NCBI RefSeq assembly: GCF_003994335.1
Contig: NZ_PNQZ01000013.1
Coordinates: forward strand, 1-64,000
Source of the DNA: Asaia sp. W19
Lineage (GTDB): Bacteria; Pseudomonadota; Alphaproteobacteria; Acetobacterales; Acetobacteraceae
DNA length: 64,000 bases
Direction of reading: 5' to 3'
Both the position numbers and the translations under genes were made by a program. The notes under the pieces are model-generated. The model searched no databases and had not been told where the DNA came from. It worked only from the letters and a program-made list of their open reading frames with translations. Shown piece by piece: positions 35,633 to 43,901 of this stretch (its first letter is position 1; the number at the start of each line of letters is the position of its first letter).

Positions 35633-35699
35633 AAGCGCCCCTCCCCCGGGGCGATGAGCCAGCGATAGCGAACGCCTCTCCCGACACGTGGCGGCAAGT

Positions 35700-36491
35700 T
35701 CAGCCCGGGGGCGACGCCTGCTCCCGGCTCTGCGCGGCGCGCTGGGCATAAGCGGCGGCTCGCCCCCCAGCCCCGGCGCCCCGTGCAGCCTGAGCAGCGC
35801 AATCGAGCGCGCGAGCCATACCGCGATAATCCAGACGGTCGCGCCGCAATCCGGCAGCCTTGAGCGCCTCGCTCTCTGCCTGGTCGAAAGCCCCCTGGCG
35901 CAGGGCGAGTCTCGATACGAGCTCGGCACGATCTGCCTGCTCGAGCAGAGGCGCCTTCTTGGAAGGGAGCGGCAGAGCATTGAGGGCAGAGGCCAGCGTG
36001 GTGCCATCACCGACGCCGTCTGCGGCAAGCCCCGTAAGAAACGCCAGGCGCTCCAGCAATGCCGGATCGTTCGTCCGGACCCGACGGCCCTGATCAAGTG
36101 CCTCGCGATACTGGCCGAGGCGGCAATACGCCGCCATTGCCACGAGATCCAGCGCCGGGCTGGAAGGATCGGTGCGCAGAGAGAGATCGTGCCGTACCCG
36201 AGCTACGGTCGCCAGCGCCTTGCTGGAATTCCCCATGGTCAGTTCGGCAATCGCGAGATTATACCCGGCGTCGCGCAGATCATCGGCATCATCGCGCAAC
36301 AAAGCCCTGTCATAGGCTGTCTCGAACTGGGCCTTCGCCTGCTCGGCATGAGTCATGTCGAAGCTGTCGCGTCCAACATCCATCGCATTGGCATAGCCTT
36401 GATCAGTGCGTATTCCATCAGGATCAGCGCTCCCCCCACATGCGCTGAGCGCCAGCAGCGCTGTGGAGAGAATGAGAAAATGCCGACTCAT
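35700..36491 (-). CDS. TPR-like lipoprotein ending an MCE transport operon
   Basis: 263 aa. The lipobox LLALSACGG gives a lipid-modified Cys near residue 18. The rest is helical with TPR-like pairs: AKAQFETAYDRALLRDDADDLRDAGYNLAIAEL, AAYCRLGQYREALDQGRRV, ELVSRLALRQGAFDQAESEAL and RGMARALDCAAQAARGAG. It overlaps the MlaD-type gene by ATGA. It probably acts on the periplasmic side of the MCE complex, or as an outer-membrane partner; no close family recognised. Confidence 0.7.
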   Translation of the reverse strand: MSRHFLILSTALLALSACGGSADPDGIRTDQGYANAMDVGRDSFDMTHAEQAKAQFETAYDRALLRDDADDLRDAGYNLAIAELTMGNSSKALATVARVRHDLSLRTDPSSPALDLVAMAAYCRLGQYREALDQGRRVRTNDPALLERLAFLTGLAADGVGDGTTLASALNALPLPSKKAPLLEQADRAELVSRLALRQGAFDQAESEALKAAGLRRDRLDYRGMARALDCAAQAARGAGAGGRAAAYAQRAAQSREQASPPG

Positions 36492-37453
36492 GGCTTGATA
36501 TCTCCGGCGCGCAGTCGGCGCGGTGGCGCCTTGCTTCCGCCGCCCCCCAGGATCCAGAGACCGCGCAGCTGATCGGTCAGACGCTTGAGGCTGTTTGTGG
36601 TCGCCTGAGCCTGTGTCAGCAATGCTGGAAGCTGGGCGCTCGCCTCGTCAAGATGCGTCATCGTATCCTTGAGCTTGGGCGTTGCCTTGCGCACATCCCC
36701 GCTGCTCTGGCGCAGATTTTCCATGGTCCCTTGCGTCTGCTTCAGCACACCGGAAATCTGCCCCTCGATCGGCTTCAGTCTCTCGATCGAATCCTGCAGC
36801 GTTTTCAACACGGCATCCGCCTGATTGAGCAGCTTGTCATCCATAACGATCCCGCCGATCGACCCCTTGCCCGAGCGTATGGCGGTGGTCACGGCAGCCA
36901 GATCGGCCATGATCTTGTCGGCGTTGTGCAGGGCCGGCATCATTCCGGCGCGAATATCGCCAATGGTTTTGGTGATCATATCCGCCGGATTAGGTTCCAC
37001 CGTCGCCTCGAGTTCGGCGAACTCCCAATCCATGGCTGGCCCCTTGCTGCGCTCGAGCTCGATATAGCTCGCCCCGGCAACGACAAAACGGTGCCGAATG
37101 ATCGCGCGACTATCCTTGCGAATGTAAGGCTCGAATTGAGGATCGATATCGGCAATCGCATACATATTGCCGTGCGGGTTGATCTTGACCGAGCGGATCG
37201 ACCCGATGCGGATGCCCATCAGCTCGATATCATTCCCCACGGCGAGCCCGGCAATCCCGCTCTCGGGCAGGTTGAAGTGCAGCTTTCCTGATGGCGTAAG
37301 CCAATCACGCAGGATACCCGCCTCGACGATAGCGAAAATGAACAGGCCAAAAGTCGCGACCACGAGAATTCCCACCCACTCATCGGCGTAGCGAATACGC
37401 ATGAGAGGACGCGAGCGGCCATCGGTTTCGGTATTCGTGCGTATGCGAAACAT
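36488..37453 (-). CDS. MlaD/MCE domain substrate-binding protein
   Basis: 321 aa. One N-terminal membrane anchor (ILVVATFGLFIFAIVEAGIL, about residues 30-49) is followed by an MCE domain near 55-140: GIAGLAVGNDIELMGIRIGSI, VKINPHGNMYAIADID and RHRFVVAGASYIELERS. A long helical region to about 300 could form a needle or coiled coil, with repeated T/Q-rich heptads. The ATG at 37453 overlaps the ABC gene stop (TGATG). MCE proteins shuttle lipids across the periplasm. Confidence 0.85.
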   Translation of the reverse strand: MFRIRTNTETDGRSRPLMRIRYADEWVGILVVATFGLFIFAIVEAGILRDWLTPSGKLHFNLPESGIAGLAVGNDIELMGIRIGSIRSVKINPHGNMYAIADIDPQFEPYIRKDSRAIIRHRFVVAGASYIELERSKGPAMDWEFAELEATVEPNPADMITKTIGDIRAGMMPALHNADKIMADLAAVTTAIRSGKGSIGGIVMDDKLLNQADAVLKTLQDSIERLKPIEGQISGVLKQTQGTMENLRQSSGDVRKATPKLKDTMTHLDEASAQLPALLTQAQATTNSLKRLTDQLRGLWILGGGGSKAPPRRLRAGDIKP

Positions 37454-38154
37454 CACACCCCCTGTTTCATTGGCATCAGACCCTCGTCGAGCAATCTGTA
37501 TCGATGCGTTCCAGCGGCATTATAGCCGTGCCAAAGATCCGGCTCGCGTGAGAACCAGATCACCCCGCATCCGCGCTCGCGCGCCGCGGTAAGCTCCGCA
37601 AGGAAGGCGGTCATCATATCGGCGGTCTCAAGATCAACGGGATCTTCCAGAATGAGCAGCTTGGGTTCCCCCAGAAAGGCTCTCACACAGGCCGCCCGCG
37701 CCCTATCGGCATTATTAAGCCGTCCCGGGGTCAGGGTGGGCAGGCCGGGCAGGCCGAAGCGACGCGACAGGGTGATCGCCTGGGCCACGAGATCTTCGGT
37801 GGTGGTACGGGTATGATGCAATTGCTGCACAAGGATGTTGAGATCGGTACCAAACAGGTCGATCCAAGCTCCCTGCTGCATCACACGGCCAATGCGCCCA
37901 CGCAGCGCCCAGGCCCGGTTTTCGGCCAGATGCTCCCAATCGAGCCCCATACACAGAGCCTGCCCCGAAACGAGCGGGATCAACCCACTGCATAGATCGG
38001 CAAAACGTGTCGCGCGCACGGGGTCACGACAAGCGATGAGAAGACAGTCTCCAGGCATCAGCCTCAGGCTGTAGGGCACCGATGTCAGCCCGCTCTCTTC
38101 GAATACAGGGCAGGCTTCGCGCAGTTCGAGCGCCGCGTGGAGATCGTCGCTCAT
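37453..38154 (-). CDS. Degenerate ABC ATPase-like subunit of MCE transporter
   Basis: 233 aa with the length and layout of an MlaF-type ATPase, but the nucleotide motifs are gone. The Walker A position (residues 41-50) reads ACRDPVRATR instead of GxxGxGK(S/T). The signature (141-145) is LTPGR rather than LSGGQ. The Walker B region is LLILEDP (166-172) with the acidic pair in the order ED. The H-loop His is replaced near 202 (WFSREPD). A Q-loop-like VMQQGAWIDLF remains. The frame is intact and overlaps both neighbours, so it is a real, probably ATP-inactive protein. It may be a structural or regulatory subunit. Confidence 0.72.
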   Translation of the reverse strand: MSDDLHAALELREACPVFEESGLTSVPYSLRLMPGDCLLIACRDPVRATRFADLCSGLIPLVSGQALCMGLDWEHLAENRAWALRGRIGRVMQQGAWIDLFGTDLNILVQQLHHTRTTTEDLVAQAITLSRRFGLPGLPTLTPGRLNNADRARAACVRAFLGEPKLLILEDPVDLETADMMTAFLAELTAARERGCGVIWFSREPDLWHGYNAAGTHRYRLLDEGLMPMKQGV

Positions 38155-38957
38155 GCCACAAGCACTCCGAGAATGACATTGACGACCATGATCACCAGGA
38201 TCCCGCGTGCAAAGCCGCGCGGCAATAACGTGGCGATGGTATCGGAACGCGTGGCGTCCAGCCCGGTGAGCTGGGTCGTCAGGCTCAGCAGAAAGCCGCT
38301 GATGATCAGTTTGAGCGGAATGCCGAGATAATCGATGGGCTTCATGGCCCCCACGATGTCGTAGAGAAATGTCCAGAGCGGCATGGTGATGATCGAATGC
38401 AGGCGACAGACACCGTAACCGACTGAAAGCGAGGTGAGGCTGAAGACAACGCCAAGCGTGAAGGAACTCAGCATCATCGCCAGAGCACGCGGCATGACCA
38501 GCGTCAGGAAAGGATCGATGCCGAGCCCCTGCAGGGCCCGCAACTCGCCGCCAATGGTCAGTTGCCCCAGCTGGGTCAGACCGAGCATACCGCTGCGCCC
38601 GAGCAGAATGACGCCCACCAGGACCGGCGCGATTTCACGTACCAGAACTGTCGCAAGCAGGGAGTCCGTCGTATCGGCCATCCCCGCGATACCCAGCCAG
38701 TAGATTGCCTGAGCCACGATGCCGAACCCGGTCAGACCGGCTGTAAAGAGCGTGCTGAACAACCCGCCCCCGGCCGCCTGCCGCAAGGTGCTCTTGAATT
38801 CGTACACCACCGTGCGTCGCCATGAACTGGGACGACAGGCTTCCCGCGCCACCCCCCAGCTCGCTCCGACCAGCATGAGGGTAAACCGCAGCTGACGACG
38901 GGTCAGCCCTCCCAGTGCGCGCAGCCACCGACGATAACGAGGCAGTGTCTCACTCAC
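38151..38957 (-). CDS. MlaE-type ABC permease
   Basis: 268 aa with five to six helices. The MlaE hallmarks are LVREIAPVLVGVILLGRSG near residue 105-123 and GGELRALQGLGIDPFLTLVMPRALAM near 135-160. It is the inner-membrane channel of the lipid transporter and overlaps the ATPase-like gene by four bases and the sensor gene by four. Confidence 0.88.
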   Translation of the reverse strand: MSETLPRYRRWLRALGGLTRRQLRFTLMLVGASWGVAREACRPSSWRRTVVYEFKSTLRQAAGGGLFSTLFTAGLTGFGIVAQAIYWLGIAGMADTTDSLLATVLVREIAPVLVGVILLGRSGMLGLTQLGQLTIGGELRALQGLGIDPFLTLVMPRALAMMLSSFTLGVVFSLTSLSVGYGVCRLHSIITMPLWTFLYDIVGAMKPIDYLGIPLKLIISGFLLSLTTQLTGLDATRSDTIATLLPRGFARGILVIMVVNVILGVLVA

Positions 38958-41263
38958 CGCTTGGCCGCCAGAACATAGGTGTTCGTGATTCCGACGGCAG
39001 GAAGATAGAACATGCCACGAGGCCGGAAGAGATAATAATCCCGCAACAGCGCATGAGCGGTTTCGGAAACCTGAATGGTTCCTGAGTCGGGCGCGCTGAT
39101 CGCCAGGAGTTCCGATGTCTGAACCGCCTCGCCCCAGACATTGAAGATCCCGGGATCATCCCCCAGAATGGCACCGAAAGCAGGCCCGACATCGAGCCCG
39201 ATACGGAAGCTTGGTGTCAGCTCTGCATCGGCCAGCGTGATCAGCGCGATTTCGCGCAGGGCCAGCACGGCATTTGCGACACGCCGTGCGGAGTCAGGGT
39301 CCGGGGTTTGGGTGCATCCCCCGATCAGGACGAGGCGATTACCGAGGATCTGGGCCGAAAAGAGCGATTCGTGCCGCATGACCTCCTGAAATTTCCGGAC
39401 GAGAGATTGCACCACCGGCAGGAGATCCACATTGGTATCGGACGTTGTATCCATGAACAGGATGGTCGCCACGGCAACCTGGCTATACTGCCCAGGCACC
39501 AGATCGGGCGTACCTTCCGCACGGGGGGAAGCGAGAAAACCTTCACCCAGACGCGTTGTCGCCGCGCTATGGTCACTCGTGCCGGCCTGATCCGGCTGCT
39601 CGACGCGTGTTTCGTCGGCGCGCATCGCGGCAAAGCGCACGGCGGCGATCTCTGCCACAATGGCAATGATATGCGAGACAGCATGGGGACGGATGGCGTC
39701 TTCCAGCACCAGCATGCCAATCACCGAGCCGCGCGCCAGAATCGGCTGGATATAGACCGATCGTGAGTTGATCTGGGTCATCACCATCCGCTGAAAGGTC
39801 CTGAGTCCTTCCTGCGTCGCCGCGCTATCGCTTTCGATCACATCGCCCGACATCAGCAGACCAAAGAAAGCCGAGAGATCGTTATGAGAGAGCTCCATGC
39901 CCGCGCTATGGGCATCGCTCGACTGATCATACGAATCTTCGCAAAGCAGGCGCTGATCGTCTCCCACCGATCGCCAGAGACTGACGCGGCGGGCCTTGGC
40001 AAGTTCGGAAAGACGCTGGGTGAGAAGAGGGGCGTCATGATTAGGGTCGAGCAGGTTGGGTGTGCCAGCCATGGCATTGAGCGCCAGGCTCTCGGCACGG
40101 ACCTGGGCGCGCTCAAAGCCGATCTGGCGTTGCAGCCGCTCGGTCCTGCGGTTCTGACGTACCAGAAACCCTGCGAGCAGGGCGGCCAGCACCACGATGA
40201 CCATGGAAAACAGAAAGCCCTGCCGCCCCGCCGCTGCGGCGAAGGCCGCGAAATCATCCTCGGGTGCGTTCAGCATCAGGATCCATCCAGGACGGATCTT
40301 GTGAAGCGACGCCATGATCGTGACGTATTGCTTGTCGCGCGCCTTGATCAGGTGAACGCCCGCCCCGTAGATATGGTAAAGTGCGAGCGCACGCGTGAAC
40401 ACGGGTTGCGTCTGTGGGTCAAGCAGCATGCTGTCGAACTTCCAGTTCGCCTTGCGCGCCACATCCAGCAGATGGCTCCCGGCCACCATGCGCCCGTCCT
40501 TGTCCACCACGACGGCGGTCCCGCTCTTGCCGATCTTGATGGCGGCCAGGAAATCCGTCAGGCGGTTCAGGGAGATATTGATGGCGAATACGGCCTGATG
40601 GCCGTCTGTCGTGTGCAGCACGCTGGCCGCGGTCACGATCAGTTCCTCGGTCGCAACGGTCGGATAGGGGTCCGACCAGTTCAGGTCCGGGTGCTCGAAC
40701 GCCCCCTTATACCAGGGCCGGGTTCTCGGATCATAATTCTTGCCCGGCGTGTCGACCGTGCGCACCAGCCCGCCCGACTTGTCATAATACCAGTGACGAA
40801 AGACGTTCTTGTCCCGGATCAGATGAACCCATTCCATGCCATCGGAAATATCGGCAGGCGCCCGATCGATGAACCAGAATGACCCCTGATCATCGGCAAG
40901 GTAGAAGCTCTCGACCTGCCGCACGTTGCGCAGCATGGATGCGCCATAAGCAAGAAAGACCTGAGGGGGCGCATCGGTGACAGGGTCAGTCAGCAGATCA
41001 CGGGCGACAATGGCCGTCGCCGGGGCCGGAGCGAGATAATCCGAGACTTCCTGCGTGATATTCTTCTGTTCCTCGCGCAGCAGGTCCTGGGAGAGCGCAA
41101 TAACCCCGCCACGCGTCTTGTGATAGGAATGGAGCGTGACAGCAACGATCACGACGATCACCAGAATCACGCCCAATATCGGCGCGACGAGCTCGATAAG
41201 CCGCCGCTTCCTCAGCTCGGCTTCGGGATCAGCCGGGTCAATGATCTCAGAAACAGGCAACAA
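38954..41263 (-). CDS. Sensor protein: dCache-GAF-degenerate class III cyclase
   Basis: 769 aa. Helix at about 24-44, then a periplasmic double-Cache domain (YDPRTRPWYKGAFEHPDLNWSDPY near residue 178), a second helix near 345-370 and a GAF-like domain near 400-565. The C-terminal class III cyclase-like domain is at about 590-769. The cyclase keeps one metal Asp (ILFMDTTSD), but the second is Asn (ILGNRLVL). The Asn-Arg transition-state residues are replaced (FNVWGEAVQTSELLA where VN...R is expected). I therefore infer a non-catalytic regulatory domain. It is the first gene of the MCE operon, overlapping mlaE by four bases. Confidence 0.75.
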   Translation of the reverse strand: MLPVSEIIDPADPEAELRKRRLIELVAPILGVILVIVVIVAVTLHSYHKTRGGVIALSQDLLREEQKNITQEVSDYLAPAPATAIVARDLLTDPVTDAPPQVFLAYGASMLRNVRQVESFYLADDQGSFWFIDRAPADISDGMEWVHLIRDKNVFRHWYYDKSGGLVRTVDTPGKNYDPRTRPWYKGAFEHPDLNWSDPYPTVATEELIVTAASVLHTTDGHQAVFAINISLNRLTDFLAAIKIGKSGTAVVVDKDGRMVAGSHLLDVARKANWKFDSMLLDPQTQPVFTRALALYHIYGAGVHLIKARDKQYVTIMASLHKIRPGWILMLNAPEDDFAAFAAAAGRQGFLFSMVIVVLAALLAGFLVRQNRRTERLQRQIGFERAQVRAESLALNAMAGTPNLLDPNHDAPLLTQRLSELAKARRVSLWRSVGDDQRLLCEDSYDQSSDAHSAGMELSHNDLSAFFGLLMSGDVIESDSAATQEGLRTFQRMVMTQINSRSVYIQPILARGSVIGMLVLEDAIRPHAVSHIIAIVAEIAAVRFAAMRADETRVEQPDQAGTSDHSAATTRLGEGFLASPRAEGTPDLVPGQYSQVAVATILFMDTTSDTNVDLLPVVQSLVRKFQEVMRHESLFSAQILGNRLVLIGGCTQTPDPDSARRVANAVLALREIALITLADAELTPSFRIGLDVGPAFGAILGDDPGIFNVWGEAVQTSELLAISAPDSGTIQVSETAHALLRDYYLFRPRGMFYLPAVGITNTYVLAAKR

Positions 41264-41416
41264 TCACCCTCCCAGGATATCCCCTCCTGCTGGGGATGAC
41301 TTGCTTTTGCGTCTCAACGCACGACATTTGCATGGGTCGCGTTCACATTTTCTCTCTTGTTTCAGGCCCCTGCAACCCGCATCTCCTTCCAATACTGCCC
41401 GAATTGGAGAATGAAG

Positions 41417-42217
41417 ATGGCAAGAGCATGGCTCACGGATCGCACGGTGCTTTCCGTCACCGGACAGGACCGCATCGGCTTCCTCCAGGGGCTCGTTTCC
41501 AATGATGTTGCGGCGGCCACTGACACGGCGCTCATCTGGTGCGGCTATCTGACGCCGCAGGGGCGGTACCTGTCGGATTTCTTCATCTGGCATGAGCCCG
41601 ACAGGCTTTTGCTGGACGTGCCCGTAGACCATGCCGAGATGCTGAGGACGAAGCTCCTGCGCTTTCGTCTTCGGGCCGATGTTCAGATCGAGGTCACCGA
41701 TCTTTGCGTCGAAGCGCTCTGGGGCGATAACGCCGAGGACCGGGGAATGAGAGCCGATCCGCGCCTCGCGAGCGCAGGCGCACGACGCATCGCTCAGTCT
41801 CTGCGACGCGAAGATACTGCCGCAGCTTCTGCCTATCATGCCCATAGGCTTTCGCTCGGCCTGCCCGACGCTGTCGATTGCGAGAGCGAGAAAACGCTTC
41901 TGATCGAGGCAAATTTCGACTGGCTGAACGGTATCTCCTTCAGCAAGGGCTGCTATATGGGACAGGAACTCACCGCCCGGACCCATTATCGCGGTCTGGT
42001 CAAGAAGCGTCTCGTTCCGGTACAGGGCGACGGCCCCCTCCCGCCCCCCGGCACCGCACTCATGCTAGACGGTCGGGAAGTAGGCCAGATGCGCAGCGCC
42101 ATCGGACAGCGCGGCCTGGCCCTTCTGCGCCGTGAGGCCTGGGCAGTGACGCTCCACCATGAGGGAACAACCCTCACACCGCTTATCCCTGACTGGTTCA
42201 AAGACGAGACATCATGA
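41417..42217 (+). CDS. ygfZ: YgfZ/GcvT-type folate-binding protein
   Basis: 266 aa. The family motif KGCYMGQELTART lies near residue 180, with GQDRIGFLQGLVSNDV at the N-terminus. YgfZ helps iron-sulfur cluster assembly or repair. Start ATG 41417 has GGAG seven bases upstream; an ATG two codons earlier is possible. It overlaps hisI by four bases and is divergent from the MCE operon. Confidence 0.9.
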   Translation: MARAWLTDRTVLSVTGQDRIGFLQGLVSNDVAAATDTALIWCGYLTPQGRYLSDFFIWHEPDRLLLDVPVDHAEMLRTKLLRFRLRADVQIEVTDLCVEALWGDNAEDRGMRADPRLASAGARRIAQSLRREDTAAASAYHAHRLSLGLPDAVDCESEKTLLIEANFDWLNGISFSKGCYMGQELTARTHYRGLVKKRLVPVQGDGPLPPPGTALMLDGREVGQMRSAIGQRGLALLRREAWAVTLHHEGTTLTPLIPDWFKDETS

Positions 42218-42636
42218 GCTATCTCCCCCCCGACACAGCCACTCTCGCAGCGCTTCTGGAGACAGTGCGCTTCAACGAGGACGGGCTGATTACCGCCCTC
42301 GCCCAGTCTGCCGAAGCGCCCCATGATGTTCTGATGCTTGCCTGGATGAACCGGGAGGCTTTGGCGGAAACGCTCGCGACAGGCCAGGTCTGCTACTATT
42401 CCCGCAGCCGCAATGCGCTATGGCGCAAGGGAGAGAGCTCCGGTCAGAGACAGACGCTCGTCTCAGCGCGTCTGGACTGTGATCGCGACGCCGTGCTGCT
42501 TCTCGTCCAGCAGACGGGTGTCGCCTGTCACACGGGCCGACGTAGCTGCTTCTATCACGAAGTGGTGCCAGAAGGACTGCGCGACACGACCGCACCAGAA
42601 ATCTCGCCCGAGCAGCTCTACGGTGGGGCACACTGA
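42214..42636 (+). CDS. hisI: Phosphoribosyl-AMP cyclohydrolase
   Basis: 140 aa. VLMLAWMNREALAETLATG, YYSRSRNALWRKGESSGQ, LDCDRDAVLLLVQQTGVACHTGRRSCFY give the zinc and magnesium sites. It opens the purine ring of phosphoribosyl-AMP in histidine synthesis. The PRA-PH (hisE) half is absent, as in many alphaproteobacteria. Coupled to ygfZ (ATGA). Confidence 0.94.
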   Translation: MSYLPPDTATLAALLETVRFNEDGLITALAQSAEAPHDVLMLAWMNREALAETLATGQVCYYSRSRNALWRKGESSGQRQTLVSARLDCDRDAVLLLVQQTGVACHTGRRSCFYHEVVPEGLRDTTAPEISPEQLYGGAH

Positions 42637-42682
42637 GCCTATCACCCGCAACGCCATCCTTCGCGGCGCCGCGTCTTCTCCC

Positions 42683-43894
42683 TCAGCCCCCGGCCTCAGT
42701 AGGACGCGAAGCGCTTCTCTCATTGAGAATCCGCAGCACAGCTTCGGCCGCCGCATCTGACGGTGTCCCGTTATGGGCAAGGGATTCCGGCGGCCGAAGC
42801 TGCGCCATCACCTCATCGAACGCCGCCCTTTGTGAGGTACCCAGAGACGGATCCGTCAACAAGGCATAGGACGCATCGGCAAGCTCCCGGGGCGTGCAGC
42901 GCTCCTGAAGCAGCTCTGGAACGACCTCACGCTCTGCCAGCAGATTGACCATGGCGACATATTTCACCTTGATCATGCGACGCGCCATGAAGGCCGTAAG
43001 CGGATTGACGCGATATGCCACCGCCATGGGCACATGCGCCAGGGCAAGCTCGAGCGTCGAGGTTCCCGACTTGGTCAGCGCTGCACCAGCGGCAGCGAAG
43101 GCGTCATGCTTGTCATGAAGCTCAGTCACGATGATCGGCCTGACCGGCCAGCGCGCGACGGCGGCCCTGACCGTCTGGGCCACCAGCGGAGACAGAGGCA
43201 GAACCGGTACGATACCGGGCAGCTTCTCCTGCAGCAAAGCGAGCATCTTGCCATAGACCGGTAACAGGCGCGGCACCTCGGACCGGCGACTGCCCGGCAT
43301 CAGGATCAGGATCGGGGCGTCATCCTCAATACCGTGCCTCAGGCGAAAACGCCTGGCATCGCCCTGATCTGCGCCAGATTGCAGGACAGGATGTCCGACG
43401 AAATCCACGGCCACACCACGCTCACCGAACCAGTCCACCTCAAACGGGAGGAGACAGAGCAAACGGTCCCATAGCTCGGGGAAGCTATGGACGCGCTTCT
43501 CGTGCCAGGCCCAGACCTGCGGCCCGACATAATGGATCTTGGGCACAGTGACGTGACGCAGGCGCTTGAGAAAGCGCAGGGCAAAGCCTGGGGAATCGAT
43601 GGTGACGATCATGTCCGGCTGACGCAGCACAACGTCATTGACCGCCTCGTTCAGGCGCTGGGAGAGTTGCCGGATGCGCGGCAGTACTTCGACCAGTCCC
43701 ATTACCGCGAGGTCACGCATCGGGAAAAGGCTGGCAAGCCCCAAGGCTTCCATGCGCGGGCCGCCAATGCCGACGAAGATCAGATGCGGATCACGCGCAT
43801 GAAGCGCCTGCATCAGATGCGCCCCCAACACATCACCGCTGGCCTCACCTGCCAGAAGCCAGATGACACGAGGGGTAATGGCTGAATGGGGCAT
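42683..43894 (-). CDS. lpxB: Lipid-A-disaccharide synthase
   Basis: 403 aa. VIWLLAGEASGDVLGAHLMQAL at the N-terminus, IDSPGFALRFLK, HYVGPQVWAWHEKRV and KSGTSTLELAL are LpxB motifs. It makes the beta-1,6 lipid A disaccharide at the inner membrane, so this cell makes lipid A besides the putative sphingolipids. It lies 7 bases after pheT and ends 46 bases from the convergent hisI. Confidence 0.95.
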   Translation of the reverse strand: MPHSAITPRVIWLLAGEASGDVLGAHLMQALHARDPHLIFVGIGGPRMEALGLASLFPMRDLAVMGLVEVLPRIRQLSQRLNEAVNDVVLRQPDMIVTIDSPGFALRFLKRLRHVTVPKIHYVGPQVWAWHEKRVHSFPELWDRLLCLLPFEVDWFGERGVAVDFVGHPVLQSGADQGDARRFRLRHGIEDDAPILILMPGSRRSEVPRLLPVYGKMLALLQEKLPGIVPVLPLSPLVAQTVRAAVARWPVRPIIVTELHDKHDAFAAAGAALTKSGTSTLELALAHVPMAVAYRVNPLTAFMARRMIKVKYVAMVNLLAEREVVPELLQERCTPRELADASYALLTDPSLGTSQRAAFDEVMAQLRPPESLAHNGTPSDAAAEAVLRILNERSASRPTEAGG

Positions 43895-43901
43895 GGGGGT
43901 T

